Assembly (NCBI GenBank): GCA_027574665.1
Contig: CM050648.1
Span: 65,613,363 to 65,677,362 of the forward strand
Length of the DNA stretch: 64,000 nucleotides
Source: Rhynochetos jubatus
Lineage: Eukaryota > Chordata > Aves > Eurypygiformes > Rhynochetidae
Direction: 5' to 3'
Positions within the stretch are counted from its first letter, which is position 1; each line of letters begins with the position of its first letter. The notes beneath the pieces were generated by a model. That model searched no databases. It saw only the letters and a program-made list of their open reading frames with translations, and had not been told where the DNA came from. The position numbers and the translations under genes were made by a program. Below, one piece after another: positions 27,930 to 39,100 of this stretch.

Positions 27930-28560
27930 TGTCCAACCTGATTTTACACATATTTATATCCCCTTCCTGCACAGCCTATTCCAGCATGTATCCCTGCTTT
28001 TAGGAAATTTTGCTACCACTCAAACCAAACATTTTCTGACATTTAAGGTCTATATTCCTTATCCTGCTAAAACCACATTCTCCCGTTACAGGCCTCCTTC
28101 TTCCCAGCCTTATTTGCCTAACAAGACCAATTTGTCAGTCATTCCCCATTATCATAATTTACAGACTACCATTCTTTGTCTGCTCTCCCCCAAACTCAAT
28201 CCAGTTTGTCCACATCGTTATCCAAAAGCAAGCCACGAAACCGGACACAGTAATCCAGCTTGGCTTTTCTGGTAAGAAACGGTAAATTGCTTCCTGCATC
28301 CTGTGAGCACCGACAGGTTATGAAGCTCGTAAAGCCCAGCTAAGGTTCATATCTAGCAAACCCACTACTGTTTCCTTAACTGCACAACTTCTTTTCCAAG
28401 GAAAAACACATGCCAGACTCTGTGCTTAAGAAGTTAGTATCAATTGTTACTTCTCTCTCTGCCTTTGCACGCTTAAGTGGCCAAAGCAACTTCTATTTGT
28501 TCCAAATGCCACAAGTTAAAAATCAAAAGACGTCCTTTGCACCTCTACAAAAATGAGAAG
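27930..28560 (-). mobile_element. Ancient CR1-like remnant
   Basis: The stretch near 28200-28265 (CCAGTTTGTCCACATCGTTA, then CCGGACACAGTAATCCAGCT) matches the old amniote CR1 3' region in reverse orientation as I recall it from turtle and crocodile copies. The remainder is strongly diverged and the ends are uncertain. It is far older than the 15- and 24-kb CR1 copies. Confidence 0.5.
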
Positions 28561-29007
28561 TTGCTCCTCCTCCTCTGTTGTCAGGACGTAACCCACTTTT
28601 GGTAAGAACACCGCCCCCAGCTGCCTCTGGCATCTTCTGCCAGAAGGATCAAATGCCCACAGCCCACCTGCAGTTTTCTGAGAGTCTTTAGAAACCAGTT
28701 ACACTATTACTATGAAAGTCTCCCACACTGAAAATCCGCTGAGCTCTAACAATAAAATAAGCAGCTCAGTGCTTATTACTGACTTTACTTCTTACAGTGA
28801 CTGTCTTTGAATTGGTTTATCGTTTGCCGCTGCATTTCCAGTACGTGGCAGAAAACTTTTCCTTTCAAAAAATCAAATTTGAGGTGCACCTTCCCAAAAC
28901 TAGACAGAATTTCATTTTTACAGTAGCGATGCAATATACATAGGGTATTATAAATTTCATCACCATCACGTCATACGTTAGCGACCTTCTTCACGTTACG
29001 CAGCTAA

Positions 29008-29065
29008 CGTGAACAGATCGCTGTACCTGACGGGACCGTGAACAGATCGCTGTACCTGACGGTAC
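29008..29065. repeat. 29-bp tandem duplication, two copies
   Basis: Two adjacent 29-base units beginning CGTGAACAGATCGCTGTACC differ at one base near the end (GGGAC versus GGTAC). The near-identity indicates a recent local duplication. No function is evident. Confidence 0.95.
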
Positions 29066-29852
29066 GTTGTGTTGTGTCATATTTTTGATTTTTACAAAAT
29101 ACTGTTTAAGTTCCAAAAAGCATTAAGAAAAAAAAAAATCATTTTAAGATAATTCATGCTTACTTATCCAAGGCTCAGTGATACTGAGCGATGGAGAAAA
29201 GCAAGTGTATTTTTTCTAGAAGCAGCAAAGCAAAACGCCCTTGCGAAATCCCCGCCAGCCTTCGGCTCACTTCAGTGGGACAGCAGCCTGGCTCCCTGAC
29301 CTCACAGGCACACTGACCCTCTTTCAAGCCAGGACAAAAAACCAACAAGAGCGTGAACAACTTCTAACAAGATACTTAAACAGCCAAATCGTAGTTGCCA
29401 GGCAAGTGTAGTGATTATAGGACAAGCGAGTTTTAAAAACTGGAAAGAAAGCAGAACATGAGAACATGCACTGGTTGGGTATTTTTCACCACAAACAGCG
29501 TCAGGTCGGAGTATTTACAAGGAAAAGCTGCGATGAGGGGCAGAACAGAGACCACCGGTGGCAACGCTCTGGGTGGAGGGTGCCCAGTAGCATGCAGCGT
29601 TACAGGTAGCAGTTGTTAGCAAGCCCGGGAGAAAGATCGGTCACGTAAAGCCAGGCTGGGAGTGAAAGGCTGGAAGGCTGGCAGAAGCACTAACTTTCTT
29701 CACAGCGCCAACCCCCGCCCGCTATACTGACTCCGCTGCGCAAAGCCGCAGCCAAGTTGGTGCCCGGTGAAGGCGTTCGCGCTCAGAGTGGGTTGGTTTT
29801 CTCCGCCCCTTTCCCCCCCCAAGCCGGCTCGCAGCCCGGTTGACGCGGGTAC

Positions 29853-30030
29853 CTCATGTGGAGGATGCCGATGAGGGTGGCGGCCAGGTCGGAGGACATC
29901 CTGCCCATGATGCAGCAGCGGCTGAGGCGGGCGAGCAGGCCGGCGGGCAGGCGGGGCAGGAAGTACACCAGCTGCACGAGCCGCCGCTGGGCCTCGGCCG
30001 GCAGCACGACCAGAGTGCCATCTAGCGGAT
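29853..30030 (-). CDS. TEX10: TEX10 exon 9
   Basis: This exon is 178 bases, about residues 599-658. After a TGCCGGCAG acceptor it reads [40 protein letters not shown] and [20 protein letters not shown], ending at a GTACCC donor (weaker than the others) in phase 2. Human TEX10 has [20 protein letters not shown] and ILHMRSSFSGWKY at the same place. It is the most GC-rich coding exon; many third positions are G or C. Confidence 0.96.
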
Positions 30031-30260
30031 CTGCCGGCACACACACACACACGGAGGGGGGGGGGGAACCGAGGCGCTCGCGGCCCTCCCTCGGGTTTAC
30101 AAACACACCCCACACGTTATACGGGACTGAACGCCCACCCTCCGACCCCCCCACCCCCTCCCCCGGGGCTTTACATTCACCTAGGAACCCCCACCATCAC
30201 CCACATACTGCAAGCGCCCCGCCAAGCGACGGGCGGCACGCCGCAGGGCGCCAGCCTTAC
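30031..30260 (-). other. TEX10 intron 8, short, with CA microsatellite
   Basis: Only 230 bases separate exons 8 and 9. A (CA) run at about 30037-30051 lies just upstream of the exon 9 acceptor in the transcript (read there as TG), followed by a run of nine or ten G near 30057-30066. The position next to a splice site could affect splicing efficiency; this is inference. Confidence 0.8.
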
Positions 30261-30436
30261 CGTATATTCGGGCGGCAGTGGCTTGTAAACTCTGCAGCAG
30301 CCCCTTGTTCGAACGAGAAGCGGCAGAATGAATGATATCGATGAGCTGATTGGAAAGCTCGGGGTTTCTCAAGCCAAGCAGGGCAAGTTGCTGAGGTAAG
30401 CCGGCCAGCCAACGAGACAACACTTTACTGCGACTT
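30261..30436 (-). CDS. TEX10: TEX10 exon 8
   Basis: This exon is 176 bases, about residues 540-599. It follows a TTTCTGTAG acceptor and encodes [20 protein letters not shown], then [20 protein letters not shown] and [13 protein letters not shown], with a GTAAGG donor in phase 1. The human protein reads [20 protein letters not shown] at this point. This exon and exon 9 lie in a compact GC- and CpG-rich block with only 230 bases of intron between them. Confidence 0.96.
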
Positions 30437-30838
30437 CTACAGAAAGAGGGGAAAATCAGTTGGGGGGCAGGGAACACACAAAACCACCACCAAACCAACA
30501 AAACCCCTGCAAACGAACTCTCTTCCAGTCTTGGCCAAGATGCTTTTAACGTCAGGTACAATTAAATCACAATGAGCAGCAGTGCTGTGACTGGAGGAGA
30601 GCATTTCACCAGCAGACCTGAGCACGCTGGTGTGCTACTGCCACAGTTCCATCAGTATTCGATCCATCCACTGGTTCTGCTCCGCATTTTCCACTCTTTC
30701 AGAAGGCGTGCCTGTCAGCTGACCGTACGCTGGCAAAGCCACGTTTCCACTTATCATTAGTTTCACCAGTATATATTTAGTGCATTACGGATCAGGATGA
30801 AAAGCCACAACACTGCCACACCCTTAAAAACCACTGAA

Positions 30839-30854
30839 CCCCCCCCCCCCCCCC
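30839..30854. repeat. (C)16 homopolymer run
   Basis: Sixteen consecutive C, read as a G run in the TEX10 transcript. It is in intron 7. Confidence 0.95.
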
Positions 30855-30935
30855 ATCAAGCTACTCCTCTTCACGCTACACTTTCAAATTGAATTGTCAC
30901 TGCTCAAGTCTTGCTTGTCAGTAATGCACAATTAG

Positions 30936-30965
30936 CACGGTGTATCGTGTCACGGTGTATCGTGT
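30936..30965. repeat. 15-bp tandem duplication, two copies
   Basis: The unit CACGGTGTATCGTGT occurs twice without a mismatch, followed by the start of a third copy (CAC). Confidence 0.95.
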
Positions 30966-30984
30966 CACACACTCTCCCCTTGCC

Positions 30985-31450
30985 CGTGCAGCCGTTTGTC
31001 ACAGAAGGCGATCACGTCGGTGAAGCAGGATTTGCTCTTATACGCATGCTAGATCGTTCCCGATTACCAGCTGGTCATTTACACGCTCACATATTAATTC
31101 CAAGCAAAGGGCTGCATGATCTTTCCAGGGACAGAGCCGAGGCTCATCAGCCTGAAATTGCCCGGGATCTCTTCGAGGTGAGATAATAGCAGCCTCTTTC
31201 TGGTCATTCAGAACCTCCTGCAGTCACCATGGTTTTTCATGGATGACAAAGATCGGCCTCACTTTCACAAGACGACTTTCTCTGCACCCTCAGGTATCCC
31301 TGGGCCATAGATTTCACTACATTCAGCAGACCTGATTCTCCATTTACTAAATTTAAAGAGGCTTTTTACATAAGGTCTGACTTGTTCTGCTGGAATTGAC
31401 TTTCTATTGACTTTACCCAGAGCCTCACGCGCCCAGCCGAGGTGTTTCGG
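30985..31450 (-). mobile_element. Ancient CR1-like remnant (RT region)
   Basis: On the plus strand, TGATCTTTCCAGGGACAGAG followed by GAGGCTCATCAGCCTGAAAT and TGCCCGGGATCT is the hallmark of old CR1-type reverse-transcriptase sequence in reverse orientation. The GTCACAGAAGGCGATCACGT block upstream fits the same element. Strongly diverged, with uncertain ends. Confidence 0.6.
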
Positions 31451-34368
31451 GCAATTCAAACTGAGTGGAAGAAATCCATAGCTTAGGGTGCTCCCGCAGC
31501 TCTTAACAATGTGGGCTTTCTTGGGCCTAAGTAACTACAAATTGAGTCAGCTGAGCAAGGTATCAAATGATCTTGCTCAAAGATTACAATACTTCCATGT
31601 ATCTTCTGCTACAGTTTAGTATCTTTAAAAATTAACACTTGTGCTCCCCACTCCCAACCTTCGTACGTGGGCAGCACACAGAAGGAGAAATCACAGGATT
31701 ATGGTTTGCAACTGCTTGGTTGAATTTTACACTTTAAAACACCCCGTTAAGTTGCTAAGCGCACCAATTTTTCTTTTGTACAAATATACCTCTTCCCTCT
31801 TTTCTATCATTCCCTCAGGTAATCCAGTTCTTCTGGTTTATTTCTCATTTCCTCTGTTCAGGTAACGCTTCTGAACTATGCGTCACCAAAAAGTTCCTAT
31901 CGGCGCACTCCTGCTTTGTGCGCCGCTCATTAACGTTAACAGCAAGCTTAGCTTCGAGAGAGCCCCGAGGAACTGCATAAGCAGACTCTCTCCCCGTTTT
32001 AGCACTCCCACTTCTGTCACCTACGTACCGCATCCCCCCCGTACACACTCCTATTCTTTCCGTGAGATGCCATCGTTTATAGCAAACCCAGACTGCGCTA
32101 CCTGCCGCTAAAGGTAATGGTCAAAGTCGTTATTTCCATTTTCACACACCAGTTCTCACAAGTCTCTGGAATAAAAAAATCACCTAATCCTCCTCTTTTG
32201 CACTCATTTTACAGCATTTAACCTGATTTTGTTTACGGCATTGTTGCTTCCATATCTCAGGACTCTGACCATCCCTTCCGTTTGACACAAATTATTACCA
32301 TAATTATTGAAAATTGTGACAAGATATTATTTGTATTGAAGGACAACCTAAATTCATCTGAATTTCAGATCCACTTCTTCCCTTATTCTACAGTGTGATG
32401 GTTAAGAAGCTTCTGCTATTTTCACATCCTATGAAAAAAAAAATGCAGCCTGACAGTAAGGAATTGCTGTTTCTAACCTACTTGTCAGAAAACCAGGAAT
32501 GAAACCAGTTTGCTTACCAGTTCCTTTTTTCCCATTCTCTGTAAGTGCTGTTTACCATCAAAACCCCCCTAAAGGCTGGTCAGGAAACAGGAAAAACCCA
32601 CAAACTTGGACAAGCTCTTCCCTAGCCTAAGGCAAATTGTCATTTGTATTTATGACTTGATTCTCCAGACTTCCTTCCCCACTCCAATCAACTGGCCTGT
32701 TTGTACTTGGGGAAAATGTCACTAACTAGGTTTTTGTCTTCCCTTTAAACACCTTTGGTGCTGAGCTTTAAAACCTGACAGCTTTCATTATAGGTCTGGT
32801 TTTATTTAACCCTTCTAGCTCAAACAATGTTATAGACCAATCCTACCTTCTGTGGCCTACAGTATCTGTGACACCCTGGCTTGTCAAATTAAGTAAAAAA
32901 CGTTTCACCAGCTTACTACTAAAGTCATAATTACATAAAAGCTGCCAAGTGTAAATCAAGAAGTTCAAAATAGGTCTTTGAAGATGTCAACAAGAGTGGC
33001 ACAATGATAACATCAATTATTTCATTTTCAAAAAAGCTGACAAAACCCTCCCTAAAAACTTTTGAAGGAAACTAAGTATCCATGGCATAAGAGCCCTGCA
33101 TAAACAGGTTGTGTTTAATAGCGGGAAAAGCCTGGAGAAGAGACAACTGAAGTGGGAGAGTTGGAGGTAGGCTCAGAGGTCTCAAATCGCTTGACATGCA
33201 AATAGTGGATGGGAATAAAATGTTTGCTTTCTCTTCCCACAGAACAGGTGCTGGTATCAGATGAAGCTAGGAGGAGCCAGAATCAAAAACAAACACAAGA
33301 AACTTGGTCTTCACACAGCTGTGCGTTGTCACCTCTTGCCAGAGGATGCTACTACAGCTGCTCTTGATTTAGACCTGTCCAAGGAATAACCAGAAAAGCT
33401 AATAGAAAGGTCATCCACTTAGCGATACTAAACCCACAGAGGCTCTGCGCAGTGAGGAAGCACAGGCTTCAAATGGTTGGAAGTTTAGAGTACTATGGAA
33501 AAGTAATTCTTGCCTTCTTCCTATAGCATCTCGCATAGGTCAGCTTTGAAGGCAGGCTGTGAGGCTAAATAGCCTTTTAAGTCTCTACTAGTATCTATAT
33601 GCAGATATACACGCAATAGTACACGTGTGCACCGATTAGGGGTGAAGATCACTAACATCAAGACCAAAATAATAATTTTGAACCTTGTAATAAATCAATC
33701 AAGTTTTCTTTCACAGGACAATAATCCAAAAGCTCCTACCACCAAGCCTTTGAATTAGATCCACCTAAAAAATAAACATTTTCAGCATCCTTGAAAAAAC
33801 GTTCCAACGTGAATTCTGCTCTTGACAAGCTTCTGAGAAAAAAAATCAAAATAAAAAACCCGAGGAGAGCAGTCACAGGAGAGCTGAAGGAGCTATGACT
33901 TCAAACTGAATGGAATAACATGAATGCCATTCAGGATCTACTGTGCAGTTCGCATCTTGAAGAAATTTAAAAAACCCACCTGGTTCCAAAGGAAAGAAAT
34001 GGACCAGTACAGTACACGAACAATGCTGCCTTAAAATGTCTTCTCAGATAAGTGCAATTATCCTTTTTGCAAAGGATTTTTAAGATTTCATTCTTCTCTT
34101 ACTAAAAACGTCACAACTCCATGTAGAAGACTAAGAGGAACAGCAGGAGCACTACTGCTATTTGTGATGTCTAAAGACAGAAAGTTAAAGCTTTCTAGGC
34201 AGTTAGGTGATCACATGAAAATGGATGAGATGCTCAAGACTTCCGGGAAGTATAGACAACAGTGGTTATGTAATGTCAGGGAAATGAGTCAGTACAAAAA
34301 AGATCTCTCTCGCTCTGGGGGAAAAGATGAGGAAAATGGGATATTGCCAAGCTTTTTCCCTGCCTCTC

Positions 34369-34407
34369 TTTCAAATTCCCTATATAAATAATATAGGGAA
34401 TTTGAAA
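34369..34407. repeat. Perfect palindrome, 17-bp arms, 5-base loop
   Basis: The left arm TTTCAAATTCCCTATAT (34369-34385) and the right arm ATATAGGGAATTTGAAA (34391-34407) are exact reverse complements around AAATA. The structure could form a stable hairpin in DNA or RNA. I do not recognise a transposon family with these ends. Confidence 0.97.
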
Positions 34408-35170
34408 AATAGTAAAGTTCACAGGGTAGTGTTAGATGTTTCTGGCTATAGATCTAATTATATGTGCTCAGGCGTTACCACAACGTAGGATTTAACAAAG
34501 CAAAGGAGTTGTAGAAGGGAGCAAGTCTTCCCAAAGCCTGACTTTGCTCATGGATGCCAGTGCTTCTGGGTGCCCTGAGGTTTGATTTTTACCTAGTAGA
34601 AGCAATAGGTAGCATGGATCCCTTTGCATCTTACGGGTCCCCTTGGTATCTTACATCCCTTTAGTTCTCAAGGGAGAGAGGCATGATGGATCTCTGTTTA
34701 AGGATTTTACAGAGAACAAGATGACTTGGCTGAAAAATACCTTCTGGAAAAGTTAAGACTTGGAGACAATTTGAACAAACCTTATGATGAAAAGGTATAA
34801 CAACAGCAATACAGAGATTAATCTCCTTGAGATTAATCTTACTTGAAGCAAGTCAGGTATCTAATAGAAACTGGGACCGCAGAAGGTCAAGAACATTTCC
34901 TCAAACCTAGTCTCTTTAGAATCATGCACCCAAAACAACAAAAGAATACTTTTCTTAAAGAAAGTAAGTACAAAAGGCCAGACAGGCACTACCAGAACCA
35001 CCAAAAGCACCAAGTCACAAGCCCACAACCTCAGGCTGAAGCAATGGAAATGCCCCATGGCTATCGCTGTCCCATCTTGACACACCTACCGACTACCACA
35101 CAGCTAGTAACAATGAGCTTGCAGCAGTGTACTTCAGGTTAAATTTTAAATCGTTAAACATATGCTAAAG

Positions 35171-35777
35171 TGCTGGTTTTGGCTGGGATAGTGTCCATTT
35201 TTTCACAGTAGCTAGCGTAAGGCTACATTCTGTATTTGTGCTGAGAAGAATGTTGATAACACACTGATGGTTTTAGTGTGAGGCTATGTTTTGAACAACA
35301 TCCCTATACTGTCAGGCAATGTTTATATTAAACTAGGGAGGACTTCTTCAGTTTCTCATACTTTACAAGAAGCAGCTGGGAGGAGACACAGCCCAGAAGC
35401 TGGACAAACTGACCAAAGGGACGTTTCATGCCATCAAGCAGCATGCTTGGTATGTAAGTTTGGGGAGTTGGCAAGGAGGAGCAATCACTGCTTGGGGACT
35501 GGCTGGGTATTGGTCAGCAGGTGGTGAGCAGTTGTAGTCCCCTCTTTTTTCCTTTTTTCATTACCTATTATCATCATTATTAGTCATCAAAGAAGTATTT
35601 TCATTACACAGTAGTAATAGTAGGATCATTATTTAATTCAATTTATTTTCAATTATTAAACTGTTCTTAACTCACAAGTTCTCTTACCTTTTCCCTTCAA
35701 TTAACCTCCCTGTCCCACTGGGGGAGGTGAATGAGCAACTGTGGTGCTTAGTTGCTGATTGGGGCTAAACCACAACA
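35171..35777 (+). mobile_element. ERVL-like solo LTR, nearly full length
   Basis: It runs from TGCTGGTTTTGGCTGGGATA to GATTGGGGCTAAACCACAACA-like sequence. Between them lie the family blocks ACTGACCAAAGGGACGTTTC, an AATTATTAAACTGTTCTTAA polyadenylation region and CCCACTGGGGGAGGTGAATG. It is about 607 bases with both ends present and no internal region, so it is a solo LTR left by recombination. It is diverged from the family consensus (a moderately old fossil) and antisense to TEX10. Confidence 0.88.
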
Positions 35778-35971
35778 GCCAAGAAAAAAAGACAACTAGG
35801 CTAACAAACACCTCAATCTCACAAAGCACCTAAACTTTCAAATTTCAGTGACAGAGTGCCAAAACAGACTCAGAATTAAGGTTTATAATATCTACACAGA
35901 ATTTCAGTATTCTCACTTCCGAAATAAATATGCTGTGTTGACATGAAAAACAATATGCAAATGGCTTTTAC

Positions 35972-36107
35972 CTGATTCTTTGAGTCCTCAAGTCTTCCTT
36001 TTGGTAAACTCTGCTAAAAAATTTCAAAAGCAACGTACGAACTGGAAAGAGGAGATTCCTCTGCTGGTACAGCGTATATACTGCTTTTATCAAGGGTTCT
36101 GTTGCCA
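35972..36107 (-). CDS. TEX10: TEX10 exon 7
   Basis: This exon is 136 bases, about residues 495-540. After a TTTCTTTCCAG acceptor it reads [20 protein letters not shown] then [20 protein letters not shown], ending TQRIR at a GTAAAA donor in phase 2. The remembered human protein has [20 protein letters not shown] here. The frame is open throughout, and the phase joins exons 6 and 8 exactly. Confidence 0.95.
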
Positions 36108-39100
36108 CTGGAAAGAAAATACATAAAAATCTGAAGTAGTGCTTCTTGATCTTCTGATTTTATACATATCACACACACTATAATCTGTATCTGCAACTAT
36201 CTACTATTTAACTCCACAGGGAAGTACCAGAATGTTTTTAAAACAGCTACTGGATAGAATTCTAAGCCATTGAAACAACACCTTGCGTAGCTTGTGAAAG
36301 AGCCACATAAAAGAACCAACAGAGACAACATTTAAGTGAAAACTTTCAAACTTCTTGAAGACAAGGAAGTGCTCAGGGTGCGAGGCATCTAAGAACCAAT
36401 AAATTCCCACTTTCCACAGCTATATTCCACATCCTCTTCCCCTAGTGCAATAACCTCTCACCAATCTTCCCCCCAGACCTCACTGTCACAGTGCCTTCAG
36501 TTCTTCTCTATACTGTCCCTTTCTCACTGCCACACCCCCCCACCCCCCACACCCCTTATCAGCCCTCCATGTCTTTGAACCAGCTGGCTTCAAATCGCAC
36601 TTGCTAATTAACAAGCAAATACACACCCCAAGAGGCCACTGGCAAGCCTTGCACAGGGAACTGCTCAACTCCACTGCAACCCTTCCTTCTCTGAAGCTCT
36701 CACCGGCTGTGAGTTATCACCAAATTCAATGTATTAAAGTTCTATCCTTATGACAAAGTTGATTAAAACCAGACAGAAAGTGCAAAAGTTATTGTAGTAG
36801 ATTGAGAAACAGACCACTTTCTGTGGAAACTGGATTAAACCACTGGATGTGAAAATCAGCAAAGCATGGAAAAATATCTGAACTCAGAGAAGACAAGCCT
36901 GGAAAGAATGGGAAGCATCTGAAAACTTGAGATATATGATGGGCATGAGACCTGACTCCATTTGCCTCAGAAGAGCTTGGGGTCCCAAGGAATTCATTGC
37001 TGTCCAAGACATACTTCAGTGGGAGCAATCACTTCATCATCTTCATAAACCAAGACTGGGAAACCTTCATCTTTCCATCCAGGTGTACAGAGCAGTCTTA
37101 GTAAGCTACATATTCAAAATCAGATACAGTTTCGTGTTCCACACTGAATAGAGCTACTTCTGCCCACAGAGAAAAGAAGGATCCATACTAAAAGTGATTC
37201 TGGATCTGGTCAGGGGCCGGTCTTCATCAGTAAAACCCTCACCAGGGAACATGTTCAAGTTATGGTATAGGGATTCTCATGACAAGACACTCTGTACAAA
37301 GCACCTGAAACAGCATGGTCATCCTCAAGCACAATGCAGGGAGCCATTTAGAAACTGAAATCTAACATGTTTGTCAATAGAAAAATACATCCCATTAGAA
37401 GGCATTTTAGTTAAGATAAATGAAGTTCTTTCCATTCCATCAGGAGCATCAACTTATTCAACTCACTCTTCAGGTGAACATTCACCTTAGACACCACTTC
37501 TTAAATGGAACACTGGCTTATTCTTAACTGAATAACAATTACACTGTTAGGTAGTTTTTAGCTAATTAACGAACTGTTAACTGAACAAATATAATAGAAA
37601 AATAGATATTTAAAGTCTGTCGAACATTCAGACACCTTCCAATGGCAGGTTTAGTAATACACGTCTTGCTATTTGAATGGCTTCATAAGAACAGGACAAG
37701 TTCAAAAACAGAAGCAATTTAAAAATGTATTCTTAAAAAGTAATACTTAAAAGGTCCATATTATACAGACTTCCGAAACGCAGCCGAAGTCCTCATGATT
37801 CTTAACATATTTCAGTTTTAATTAGCACATGGCAAGCCTCCTTCTGAAGCGACTGGTGTGCTCTCTTTGTTACTTGAAGGGAATTTATCAAAACAACTAG
37901 CAGGCAAGCTGCTGCTGAAGTCACCCCTGAGAGATGCAAGAAAGGGGCAGACCTCTTAATTACAGAGAGCAGATCCAGAGCTTGGTCTTAAACAATGGAG
38001 AGAAATCTTCAGGCATCCCAGCTCAAACCCCTTCCAGACATCCACACAAAAAGGTGGATATGTGCATTTCACCCTGGCCTAAACAGCTACTCAAAACAGT
38101 CAACACTGAAGAACGCAACTGCAAAGATGCTGCTGTGCTTTAGTGGCATGATGTGCAGGAGGTTGACTACGGTCTTATTTAATCTCTCATTTATTAGCTC
38201 TGTCTTTGTTCTATCTAAGTTTCCCCACTTTTGATTTCTGTTGTGTTCTAAAGAAAATATGATTGTCATGCTTCATTCTTTTCTCTTGCATTGTCTTTGA
38301 AAGAAGATATACTCTTCCAGGCCCTTAATCTCAGTGTCAGGTAGGTGTTAAATAAACCAGGGTTATATTTTTGGTACGTACCATCTTTTGCAGTATCATC
38401 AGACAAAACAGAGTTCAGAATTCCTAGAACACCATGAAAAATAAAATCAAGGAAGGAAGCTTTTCTTCTTCCGCAGAATCACGTGGTTGAAGTGGGAAGG
38501 GACCTCTGGAGGTCACCTGGTCTTACACCCCTGCTGAAGCAGGATCAGCCAGATCTAGCTGTCCAGGACCACGTCCAGACAGCTTCTGAATATATCTCCA
38601 AGGATGGAGACGCCACATGGGCAACCTGTGCCAGTGCTTGGTCACCCTAACAGTGAAAAGAATGTTCCCTGATGCTCAGGCAGCATCTCCTGTGTTTCAG
38701 GTTGTGCCCATTGCCTCTTGCCCTGCCACTGGGTGCCACTGAGAAGGGCTTGGCTTCATCTTCTTTCCACGCTCCCGTCAGGTATTTATACATGCTGATG
38801 AGATCCCCCCTTGAGCCTCCTCTTCTCCAGGGTGAATAGCCCCAGCTCTCGCAGCCTTTCCTCATAGGAGAGATGCTCCAGCACCTTCACCATCTTCATG
38901 GCCCTTTGCTGCACTTTCTCCAGTATGTCCATGTCTCTCCTGTACTGGGAGCCCAGAATTGGACCCAGCATTTCAGGACTGTCCTCACCAGTGCCAAGCA
39001 GGGGGGAAGGATCACCTCCCTCAACCTGCTGTCAACACTCCTAATGCAATCCAGAACACCATTGGCCTTTTCTGCTGCAAGGGCCCGGTGCCAGCTCACG

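Larger units (their letters stand above)
14887..29852 (-). other. TEX10 intron 9 (15 kb)
   Basis: The largest intron. It holds an ERV remnant split by a CR1 (15.2-16.1 kb), a 24-base G run (16790-16813), a CR1 fragment (24.2 kb), an old CR1-like remnant (about 27.9-28.6 kb) and a 29-bp tandem duplication (29008-29065). The stretches 17.3-24.1 and 24.5-27.9 kb are unique sequence in which I see no gene or recognised repeat. Confidence 0.8.
30437..35971 (-). other. TEX10 intron 7
   Basis: This intron contains a 16-base C run (30839-30854), a 15-bp tandem duplication (30936-30965), an old CR1-like remnant (about 30985-31450), a perfect palindrome (34369-34407) and a solo LTR (35171-35777). The stretch 31.5-34.3 kb is AT-rich unique sequence with no coding signal that I can support. 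Confidence 0.78.

Noticed and set aside
28990-29070. CRISPR-like direct repeats
   Set aside because: Only two adjacent units without spacers, in vertebrate intron DNA. It is a simple tandem duplication.
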